This document shows, in pieces, positions 1 to 5,392 of a DNA stretch of 5,392 bases. The notes beneath the pieces were generated by a model that was not told the DNA's origin, ran no database searches, and saw nothing but the letters and a program-made list of their open reading frames with translations. The stretch is taken from the NCBI GenBank assembly GCA_902797015.1, contig CADBRG010000260.1, positions 1-5,392 on the forward strand, written 5' to 3'. The first letter of the stretch is position 1. Every line of letters begins with the position of its first letter. The stretch is from an uncultured Lachnospiraceae bacterium (GTDB lineage Bacteria > Bacillota > Clostridia > Lachnospirales > Lachnospiraceae). A program made the translations under genes and the position numbers.

Positions 1-258
1 CTGGTACTGCTTCTTCCGGCTCATGGTCATGATATGTTCAAACAGTTCATGTACACCCTGCCTTGTGAACTCGGAATGCGCCAGCTCCTCCACTGCCGCC
101 AGCTTTTGCAGTTCACGCGCCGCATCAAAAACCTGCTTCCCGGTAGATATTTTATAATCAGCCACCTGCGTGGTCAGCTCCATCCGCTTTTCATACAATT
201 CGACAATCTGCTGATCAATCGCATCGATGTCTTTTCTGATTTCAGATAACTCTTTCAT
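1..258 (-). CDS. pheA: Chorismate mutase, AroQ class, probably the N-terminal domain of bifunctional PheA (5' part)
   Basis: The 86 visible residues, cut by the left edge, make up an almost complete AroQ chorismate mutase domain, which converts chorismate to prephenate. Compared by eye with the E. coli P-protein, every active-site residue has a counterpart: Arg8 (Arg11), Arg25 (Arg28), Lys36 (Lys39), Asp45 (Asp48), Arg48 and Glu49 (Arg51, Glu52), Ser80 (Ser84) and Gln84 (Gln88). The order is EIRKDIDAID (6-15), YEKRMEL (22-28), VADYKISTGKQVFDAAREL (32-50) and the third helix to SRKKQYQ (80-86). The frame is still open at the edge, and in related Firmicutes this domain is usually fused to prephenate dehydratase with an ACT domain (about 376 residues). 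The fusion, and so the symbol pheA, is inferred; a stand-alone mutase is possible. The ATG at 258 has AAAGAGG seven bases upstream. Phenylalanine feedback cannot be judged because any ACT domain would lie outside. Confidence 0.88.
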   Translation of the reverse strand, partial: MKELSEIRKDIDAIDQQIVELYEKRMELTTQVADYKISTGKQVFDAARELQKLAAVEELAHSEFTRQGVHELFEHIMTMSRKKQYQ

Positions 259-265
259 GGGTAAA

Positions 266-272
266 CCTCTTT
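266..272 (-). promoter_or_regulatory. Ribosome binding site of pheA
   Basis: AAAGAGG on the minus strand starts directly after the TAA of the 85-residue gene and ends seven bases before the ATG at 258. It supports this start. Confidence 0.75.
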
Positions 273-530
273 TTAAATCTCGACTACCAGGTATCTTCCG
301 TCCGGAAGCGGAAAAATCTCAGGCATTTCTGAAAGATCCAGATCGGCGGTGTCAAGTCCTACTTCCCGGAGGTAGCTTTTGACATCCTTTTTGTCTTTGC
401 AGATTACTGCCATACACATTTCCAGAAAGTCTCTTGCCTCTTCCTCGGTCTCTGCAACCTTTTCCGGATAGAGATTTAACTGATTGTCTAAAAATGTCTG
501 TAAACAGATCGAATCATAATTATATTCCAT
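273..530 (-). CDS. Conserved-looking small acidic protein of unknown function (85 aa)
   Basis: I do not recognise a characterised family. The gene looks real: it starts one base after the maf stop, has AAAGGAG with a seven-base spacer, and its TAA lies 14 bases before pheA. The protein is acidic (20 Asp/Glu against 8 Lys/Arg), has no signal peptide or membrane segment, and should be cytoplasmic. By eye it has three helical stretches, about residues 5-18, 28-45 and 46-58 (the second opens with the acidic run ETEEEARDF), then a probable beta hairpin, EIFPL (71-75) and RYLVVEI (79-85), joined by a PDG turn. Cysteines 9, 39 and 44 do not form a metal-binding spacing I know. I have a faint memory that similar short lachnospiral proteins ending in a PDGRYL-like segment carry automated 'glyoxalase' labels; nothing in this sequence supports that activity. 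Its position between maf and pheA suggests coupled expression but gives no function. Confidence 0.85.
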   Translation of the reverse strand: MEYNYDSICLQTFLDNQLNLYPEKVAETEEEARDFLEMCMAVICKDKKDVKSYLREVGLDTADLDLSEMPEIFPLPDGRYLVVEI

Positions 531-531
531 T

Positions 532-1104
532 TCAGATCTCCTTTAACACGTGATAGAGTCTTGCGATCGGCAGGCCGACAACATTATTATAGTCGCCATG
601 AATCTCTTTGACAAATCGTCCGCCAAGTCCCTGGATACCATAGGCGCCGGCTTTGTCCATAGGCTCGCCGGTGCTGATATAATCAGAGATCTCCTTTTTT
701 GTCATCGGATAAAATGTGACGTCTGTCTTTTCACTGAATTGTGCTTCCCATTCAGAAGAGATCAGGGCGACTCCGGTATAGACCTGATGGGTCGTTCCTG
801 ACAAGGACATCAGCATGGAAAAGGCATCGTCTGTATCCTTTGGTTTGCCGAGGATGCGGCCGTCTTTTACCACGATCGTATCCGCACCGATGATCAGATC
901 TGGTTTGTCTGTTTCTGCATGCTTTTTTCTGATCTCATCCGCCTTGGCATAGGCAAGACGCTTTACGATGAGCTCTGGTGCCAGATCTTCTTGCGGATGT
1001 TCCTCACCCTGTGCCGGTTCGACTGTGAAGGTCAGTCCGAGTTGTTTTAAGAGTTCATACCGTCTTGGCGAAGCACTCGCCAAAATGATTTTTTTGTCAT
1101 TCAT
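532..1104 (-). CDS. maf: Maf family nucleoside triphosphate pyrophosphatase (YhdE-type, dTTP/UTP-like)
   Basis: Maf proteins are cytoplasmic pyrophosphatases that hydrolyse nucleotides to monophosphate and PPi. They act as house-cleaning enzymes and are linked to septum inhibition when overexpressed. I choose the ATG at 1104, giving 190 residues, the usual family length. It puts KIILASASPRR near the N-terminus as in the family, and has AAAAGGAG seven bases upstream. The ATG at 1137 (201 residues) would add 11 atypical residues and overlap addA. Key motifs are SASPRR (10-15), IGADTIVV with catalytic Asp75 (72-79), GKPKD (86-90), GAYGIQGLGG (153-162, with Gln158) and GDYNNVVGLP (170-179). The GAYGIQG form belongs to the YhdE subfamily, whose tested members prefer dTTP and UTP (and modified pyrimidines), rather than the m7GTP-using YceF subfamily. 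The substrate here is inferred from that. The gene stops with TGA one base before the next ATG. Confidence 0.95.
   Translation of the reverse strand: MNDKKIILASASPRRYELLKQLGLTFTVEPAQGEEHPQEDLAPELIVKRLAYAKADEIRKKHAETDKPDLIIGADTIVVKDGRILGKPKDTDDAFSMLMSLSGTTHQVYTGVALISSEWEAQFSEKTDVTFYPMTKKEISDYISTGEPMDKAGAYGIQGLGGRFVKEIHGDYNNVVGLPIARLYHVLKEI
538..544 (-). promoter_or_regulatory. Ribosome binding site of the 85-residue gene, embedded in the end of maf
   Basis: AAAGGAG on the minus strand is formed by the last sense codons of maf (Lys-Glu-Ile) and is followed seven bases later by the ATG at 530. With only one base between the TGA and the ATG, translational coupling to maf is likely. Confidence 0.85.
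586..614 (-). promoter_or_regulatory. Candidate internal sigma-A promoter for the 85-residue gene and pheA
   Basis: On the minus strand TTGTCA (614-609, four of six to the -35 consensus) is followed by a 17-base spacer and a perfect TATAAT (591-586). Transcription would start near 579, about 50 bases before the ATG at 530. The main caution is that TATAAT falls in the codons for the invariant Maf motif DYNNVVG, which can produce this hexamer by chance. There is no extended -10 TG. Confidence 0.35.
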
Positions 1105-1111
1105 ATGTGAT

Positions 1112-1119
1112 CTCCTTTT
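1112..1119 (-). promoter_or_regulatory. Ribosome binding site deciding the maf start
   Basis: AAAAGGAG on the minus strand lies seven bases before the ATG at 1104. Its first two A bases are also the last two of the addA TAA stop, so ribosomes ending addA are placed on the maf site. This supports the 190-residue start over the upstream ATG at 1137, which has no such site. Confidence 0.85.
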
Positions 1120-4100
1120 ATAAAGGAATTGCTTCATTTTTCCAGAAGGAATAGATCCAGGTTTCTTTGACTGGAAGATCCGGGAATCTTCTGGACAGAG
1201 CTTCGCGATAAAGGTCCAGCTGAACCTTATAACGATCCTTTAATTCCCGGCTGTTCTCTACCCTGTCTGTTTTATAGTCCAGTAAGACAATGCCGTCTTC
1301 TTCCATCCAGAAAACGTCAATGATACCCTGTGTCAGCACATCATCGTCATCTTCAGGGTCAGGCGCTGCATCCGGCCAGATGCGTTTTGCGGGAAGTGAC
1401 ATCACAAATGGCTGTTCCAGAAACAGTCTGCCGTTTTGGGCGGCGATCCGCATTCGGTCTGCGATATCGGATTCGGCAAAACTCCGGATCCTTTTTTCTG
1501 AGAGCAGCTTTAAGGTCTGTGGATCAAATCGGCTGTTTTCCTGTAAAAACAAAAGCCGTTCGTGTACATATCGTCCCCTCTCATCTTTTGACTCCGGGAG
1601 ATTGGCAAACGCCATGTTCTGTAAGAAGAAATGCATTGCGGTACCGTATCGGGTGCCGTCCGGCTTTTCCTCGTCCTGTATAAAGGCAGGGACATAAGGA
1701 TGTAAAACAGGTTCTTCGAAGAGTCCTGCCTGTGCGCCGGTTTCCAGATGCTTTCTGTTTTCTTCGTAGGCGCGGTGCTTAAGCTCTGATACGGTGATCT
1801 TCTGCTGCCGTCCGGAAATGTCCGGATGCGGATAAGTCCATGCGAACGCATCATCAATCTTTTTAACCTGATCAGTCTCTGCATTGTATGCGTCACGATA
1901 AAGCGCATTCTCATCGGCACGGATTGCTTTAGCTCTTTGGATGTCAGATGCTTCCAGGTCATCATCACAAACATGTGTGACCATAACATCTTCATCTCCT
2001 TTTAAGGCCATTAGGATCCAGTCAAGATAGCACTTTGCATGGAAACGTTTTGAAAACCCGGGATGTTGTTTCTGGCCGTTCATTACGGGAGATTCTGTTT
2101 TATTCTGCTTATAGCTGCCTGTAATAAGCAGCTTTTTCTCGGCACGTGTCATTGCGACATAGAGGACTCTGAGTTCCTCGCCGAGATTTTCTTTTTTCAG
2201 ATCAGCGGATAATGCCAGTCTTAAAAGGGTATCCCTTTTATAATGGTTTCTTCTGTCAATGTCCCGCAGACCGCATCCAAAATCCGGATGGATCACAAGG
2301 GTTTTGCTTTGATCTTTTTCATTAAAATCTTTTCCGGCGCCTGCGACGAAAACAACCGGGAACTCGAGGCCCTTGCTTTTATGAATGCTCATAAAACGGA
2401 CCGCATTGATCTGGTCTTGCGGAATCTCAGCTTCACCGAAATCAATCTCATATCGTTTGAGGCGTTCGATATAGTGGTTAAAATGCAGCAGCCCCTGATA
2501 GCTGGTCTTAGAAAATGCAATCGCTTTTTCCATCAGCATATCAAGATTTGCCTTTCGCTGCTTTCCGGCAGGAAGGGCACAGATCTCATGTACGAATCCT
2601 GTGTTCTGATAAATGTCCTCGAGCAATCGATAGATTGGAAGATCCCGCATCTTCTTTCGATATACGGCGAGCATTGCCAAAAAGTCTGTGATCTTTTCAG
2701 CCAATGCGGTATCATCCCCGCTATAGTGATGGACGGCTTCGCTGAATGTCCCGTTCGGATCTGCGATGCGGATTTTTGCCAGTTCTTCTGAAGTGAAATG
2801 TCCGAATGGAGATTTCATTGCGGCAGTAAGCGGGACATCCTGCATCGGATGATCGATCACCTGCAACAGGGCAAGAACCTGCTGCACTTCGCGTGCGGAA
2901 AAGTATCCTGTCTTCGTTTCGATCAAAAGCGGGATGCCTGCTTCATGAAATACATTCTGATATATCTCAGAAACGAAGGAAGGCGCTCTTGTCAGGATCA
3001 CGATATCGCCATAGGTCAGATCAGGGATTTCGGAGCCGGTTATCATACGCCGGATACGCTGCGCAATCATGAGGGCTTCTTTTTCAGCCTGTCTGGCTGC
3101 GCTTTCCGTATAGTCAAGCAGGATGATCTCAGATGCATAGTCTCCCGCAGGATCCAGCGTATCATCCCGTCCGAGACGCAAAGCGGCGGCACTGTCATAT
3201 TCCACGTTGCCGATATCGGCATGCATCACGTTTTCAAAGATCCGGTTGGAAAAATCCAGGATTTCATGACGGCTTCTAAAGTTTTGATGCAGATCGATCC
3301 GCTCTCGCTTTTTCTCGTCAGACTCTGCACCATATGTATGGTATTTTTCCAGAAAGAGTTCCGGTCTGGCCAGACGGAACCGATAGATACTTTGTTTGAT
3401 ATCGCCAACCATAAAACGGTTGTAGGTGCCATCTGCTTCACCGGATACGGCGGATAATAATGCTTCCTGTAAAAAGTTGCTGTCCTGATACTCGTCGATC
3501 ATGACTTCCACATACTTTTTACGGTATTCTTTTGCAGTCTCTGTCGGAATACGTGTTTCGGGATCGATCAGGATCTGCAGCGCAAAATGTTCGATGTCGG
3601 AAAAGTCCACAATGTGATGCTGCCGTTTTTCCGCTGCAAATGCATTGGCAAAGGAAAGCGTCAGATCACAAAGTACCTGATACATGGCGGCTGTTTTTTT
3701 GATTCCGTCAAGTTGCTCAGAAAAAGAAAGCGTAAAGTATTTTTTCTGCCAGTCTTCTGCCTGTTTTTTTAAGGCGCCTCGTCTGTCGTAAACATAATCC
3801 TTTTTTTGCACATCGCCGTCAAAGTTTCTGGCGCCTTTCATCTTCGCAAAGGTGTGTTCTGAAAGCAATTCGTACCATTTTGAATACCCGTTTGCGCCAG
3901 CCAGGCTCTGGTAAAACGAAAGATCATCGCGCAGAGCATCCTCGTAAGTGGCCGGACCGTCTGCATCGAGAGATAAGGCGATCAGGTGTCGGGCTTCCTC
4001 TGCACTCTCACCGGCCTGGTGGATCAGATCGGCAAACAGGTTTTGATACCATTCCCTGGCAGAAAGATCTGTCTCGTCTTCAATCTGATAAACAGAACGT

Positions 4101-4684
4101 GTATCGGCTAACCAATCTGCGGGCCACGGATTGCTTCGCGCCTGGTCATATAATGCAAACACCATTTCTTTGATGGCGTCATCGTTTTTTCCGGAGGAAT
4201 AGTTTTCGGAAAACTGCAGGAACGCATCGTCTTTTTGTGCATAGAACTGCTCAATGACATTCGTAAAGACTTCTTCTTTCAGCAGATGCAGTTCACCCGG
4301 GTCTGCGACCCGAAAGTCTGGATCTAAGCCGATCACATGAAAATGACTGCGGATCAGCTGCAGACAAAAGCTGTCGATCGTCATGATCTGCGCATTGTGG
4401 ATCAGCGCAGACTGTCTCTGCAGATGCGCGTTATTGGGGTCACTGCGCAATGCCTTTTCAATGGTATTTGTGATCCGTTCCCGCATACCGGCAGCAGCCG
4501 CGTTGGTAAAGGTAACGACAAGTAGCCTGTCGATATCGACAGGTGATACCGGATCCATGATCTTAGAAAGGATCCGCGCAACGAGAACAGCTGTTTTACC
4601 GGAACCGGCAGCAGCCGAAACGAGCAGACTCTTCCCTCTCGAATCGATGACCTTTTGTTGTTCTTTTGTCCATGTAACAGCCAT
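1118..4684 (-). CDS. addA: ATP-dependent helicase/nuclease subunit A, AddA (complete)
   Basis: AddA is the motor and one of the two nucleases of AddAB, which unwinds and trims double-strand ends for RecA loading. At 1188 residues it is close to full family length (about 1200). UvrD/Rep (SF1A) motifs appear in order: Q motif TKEQQ (6-10); Walker A AAGSGKT (25-31); VVTFTNAAA (56-64); IDSFCLQLI (103-111); Walker B MIDEYQDS (395-402); VGDIKQSIYRFR (426-437); HQNFRSR (466-472); SIHKSKGLEF (766-775); RVLYVAMTRA (839-848). The C-terminal nuclease has GTAMHFFL (1014-1021), Glu1090, GIID (1120-1123), LDYKTD (1135-1140) and QLDLY (1155-1159), so its catalytic Asp/Glu/Lys set is intact. Residues about 860-1010 are a poorly conserved linker between helicase and nuclease. 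The ATG at 4684 is supported by TTGGAG five bases upstream and by the usual MAVTWTKEQ-type beginning. It follows addB by 23 bases and ends in TAA within the maf ribosome binding site. Confidence 0.98.
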   Translation of the reverse strand: MAVTWTKEQQKVIDSRGKSLLVSAAAGSGKTAVLVARILSKIMDPVSPVDIDRLLVVTFTNAAAAGMRERITNTIEKALRSDPNNAHLQRQSALIHNAQIMTIDSFCLQLIRSHFHVIGLDPDFRVADPGELHLLKEEVFTNVIEQFYAQKDDAFLQFSENYSSGKNDDAIKEMVFALYDQARSNPWPADWLADTRSVYQIEDETDLSAREWYQNLFADLIHQAGESAEEARHLIALSLDADGPATYEDALRDDLSFYQSLAGANGYSKWYELLSEHTFAKMKGARNFDGDVQKKDYVYDRRGALKKQAEDWQKKYFTLSFSEQLDGIKKTAAMYQVLCDLTLSFANAFAAEKRQHHIVDFSDIEHFALQILIDPETRIPTETAKEYRKKYVEVMIDEYQDSNFLQEALLSAVSGEADGTYNRFMVGDIKQSIYRFRLARPELFLEKYHTYGAESDEKKRERIDLHQNFRSRHEILDFSNRIFENVMHADIGNVEYDSAAALRLGRDDTLDPAGDYASEIILLDYTESAARQAEKEALMIAQRIRRMITGSEIPDLTYGDIVILTRAPSFVSEIYQNVFHEAGIPLLIETKTGYFSAREVQQVLALLQVIDHPMQDVPLTAAMKSPFGHFTSEELAKIRIADPNGTFSEAVHHYSGDDTALAEKITDFLAMLAVYRKKMRDLPIYRLLEDIYQNTGFVHEICALPAGKQRKANLDMLMEKAIAFSKTSYQGLLHFNHYIERLKRYEIDFGEAEIPQDQINAVRFMSIHKSKGLEFPVVFVAGAGKDFNEKDQSKTLVIHPDFGCGLRDIDRRNHYKRDTLLRLALSADLKKENLGEELRVLYVAMTRAEKKLLITGSYKQNKTESPVMNGQKQHPGFSKRFHAKCYLDWILMALKGDEDVMVTHVCDDDLEASDIQRAKAIRADENALYRDAYNAETDQVKKIDDAFAWTYPHPDISGRQQKITVSELKHRAYEENRKHLETGAQAGLFEEPVLHPYVPAFIQDEEKPDGTRYGTAMHFFLQNMAFANLPESKDERGRYVHERLLFLQENSRFDPQTLKLLSEKRIRSFAESDIADRMRIAAQNGRLFLEQPFVMSLPAKRIWPDAAPDPEDDDDVLTQGIIDVFWMEEDGIVLLDYKTDRVENSRELKDRYKVQLDLYREALSRRFPDLPVKETWIYSFWKNEAIPL
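4526..4543. repeat. Perfect 18-bp palindrome inside addA
   Basis: CCTGTCGATATCGACAGG is identical to its own reverse complement and does not extend further (the flanking bases g and t do not pair). It lies about 140-160 bases into addA, in the codons for VDIDRL near residues 49-54, between the Walker A motif and motif Ia. It could be a protein-binding site or coincidence; no function is shown. Confidence 0.6.
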
Positions 4685-4689
4685 GTATA

Positions 4690-4693
4690 CTCC
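4690..4693 (-). promoter_or_regulatory. Ribosome binding site of addA
   Basis: On the minus strand TTGGAG precedes the addA ATG with a short five-base spacer (TATAC). It is weaker than the other sites in the operon but fixes the addA start at 4684. It lies in the 23-base gap after the addB stop. Confidence 0.7.
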
Positions 4694-4707
4694 AATCCCT
4701 GCAAAGG

Positions 4708-5392
4708 TTATTGTTTGCCATATGCTTCCTTAAGCTTTTCCCAGACGCTTGCATCATCCAGGTCTTCCAGTTTGTTTTTATGATATCCCGGGATCCGCTG
4801 GTCAAATCCGCAGATTTCATGATAGCTGCAGTATTTACATCCATCCTGATCCTTCCGTTCATATGGAACCGGCTGGATCTCTCCTGAGAGGATTCTGTTT
4901 CCCGTTTCCGCGCAAAGCATCATGGCATGTTTACGCATCAACTCAAATCCGTCTTCGTCTGTAGCACTGGATCTGGCAGTCAGGCTGCCGTCTTTTTTTA
5001 AGGCAACCGGAATGATATTTGAGGTGGTCTCAAATCCGGCATCCATATGCCGATAGACATCTTCTTTTTCGTTGACCATTCCCTGCAGCTTATATGCGGC
5101 CAGCAATGCTTCGTCTCTGGATTCGTCTTTCTTTAATTTGGAAAGATCGATGACAGGGTCATCGAGATGATAATAAAACATTCCGCCCGGCTGGATCAGT
5201 TTTCCTTTTTTCGCGAAACTGCCGGTCACAGCTTCTAAGTAGAGAACCAGCTGTAAGGAAAGTCCGTAGTAAAATTCGGGAAGCTTAAATTCCGTCACAC
5301 CGGATTTATAATCAATCACACGGACCCAGGTGGTACCGTTTTCGCTGTAGAGATCACACCGGTCGATCCGTCCATTTAAGAAGACCTTGTCA
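4708..5392 (-). CDS. addB: ATP-dependent helicase/nuclease subunit B, AddB (3' part, C-terminal nuclease domain)
   Basis: This is the C-terminal 227 residues of AddB; the gene is cut by the right edge, and the open frame runs to the edge with no start. What is visible is the RecB-type nuclease domain: GRID-R around fragment residues 7-11, VIDYKSG at 25-31 (catalytic Asp27 and Lys29), then LQLVLYL with Gln47 and Tyr51. Near the end is a C-x2-C-x5-C group (fragment residues 185, 188, 194), the spacing of the three C-terminal ligands of the AddB 4Fe-4S cluster; the fourth cysteine would be upstream, outside the window. In characterised AddAB enzymes AddB recognises Chi, and its nuclease cuts the 5'-ended strand while the complex resects double-strand breaks. 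The gene ends in TAA, 23 bases before addA. A GTG at 5319 gives an apparent start but lies inside the nuclease core, so it is not the real start. Confidence 0.95.
   Translation of the reverse strand, partial: DKVFLNGRIDRCDLYSENGTTWVRVIDYKSGVTEFKLPEFYYGLSLQLVLYLEAVTGSFAKKGKLIQPGGMFYYHLDDPVIDLSKLKKDESRDEALLAAYKLQGMVNEKEDVYRHMDAGFETTSNIIPVALKKDGSLTARSSATDEDGFELMRKHAMMLCAETGNRILSGEIQPVPYERKDQDGCKYCSYHEICGFDQRIPGYHKNKLEDLDDASVWEKLKEAYGKQ

Noticed and set aside
681..710. A second AAAAAAGGAGATC sequence inside maf, resembling the operon's ribosome binding sites.
   Set aside because: It simply encodes Lys-Lys-Glu-Ile and no ATG, GTG or TTG follows at a useful distance.
1105..1137. Upstream ATG at 1137 as an 11-residue N-terminal extension of Maf.
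   Set aside because: It overlaps addA, lacks a ribosome binding site, and adds residues not typical of Maf; the ATG at 1104 has AAAAGGAG at ideal spacing.
2243..3457. Plus-strand open frames of 182 and 219 codons (2243-2791 and 2798-3457), and other plus-strand frames across the window.
   Set aside because: They lie opposite the well-supported addA coding sequence, have no recognisable domain, and read as antisense shadows.
4596..4862. Minus-strand 88-codon frame bridging the addB-addA junction.
   Set aside because: It is out of frame with both genes, overlaps the addB C-terminus and the addA start, and has no domain or conserved look.
1..5392. AGCGG pentamers resembling the B. subtilis Chi sequence near addAB.
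   Set aside because: A five-base site occurs often by chance, and the Chi sequence of this organism is unknown, so local copies mean nothing.
1..5392. A mobile element, phage defence cassette, CRISPR array or novel RNA.
   Set aside because: The window is almost fully occupied by five ordinary chromosomal genes with gaps of 1-23 bases; no direct repeats, integrase or transposase was seen.

Overview
The window looks like ordinary core chromosome from a moderate-GC Firmicute, most likely a member of the Lachnospiraceae (Clostridium cluster XIVa). That placement is an inference. It rests on strong Shine-Dalgarno sites of the AAAGGAG type, an AddAB-type rather than RecBCD-type recombination nuclease, an AroQ-type chorismate mutase that probably starts a two-domain PheA, and the style of the proteins. 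No 16S or other phylogenetic marker is present.

All real genes lie on the minus strand, so transcription runs from high to low coordinates: addB (3' part only, entering from the right edge), addA (complete), maf (complete), an 85-residue protein I cannot assign, and pheA (5' part only, leaving through the left edge). The gaps between genes are 23, 13, 1 and 14 bases. Each downstream gene has a recognisable ribosome binding site, and no terminator fits in any gap. This is what a single operon looks like. No stretch over 300 bases lacks a gene, and I see no tRNA, rRNA, CRISPR array, insertion sequence or phage gene.

AddA and AddB together form the helicase-nuclease that resects double-strand breaks for RecA. 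The AddA helicase motifs, both nuclease sites and the visible AddB iron-sulfur cysteines are all intact. Maf is a nucleotide pyrophosphatase that removes non-canonical or surplus nucleotides. PheA sends chorismate to prephenate and probably on to phenylalanine. The 85-residue gene sits between maf and pheA and is translationally coupled to maf. A promoter-like sequence inside the 3' end of maf could give the last two genes an independent transcript, which would make sense because their likely roles differ from DNA repair.

I did not find a convincing new system. The points most worth checking are the uncharacterised 85-residue protein, the candidate internal promoter, a perfect 18-bp palindrome early in addA, and an out-of-frame ORF inside addA that has a good ribosome binding site.
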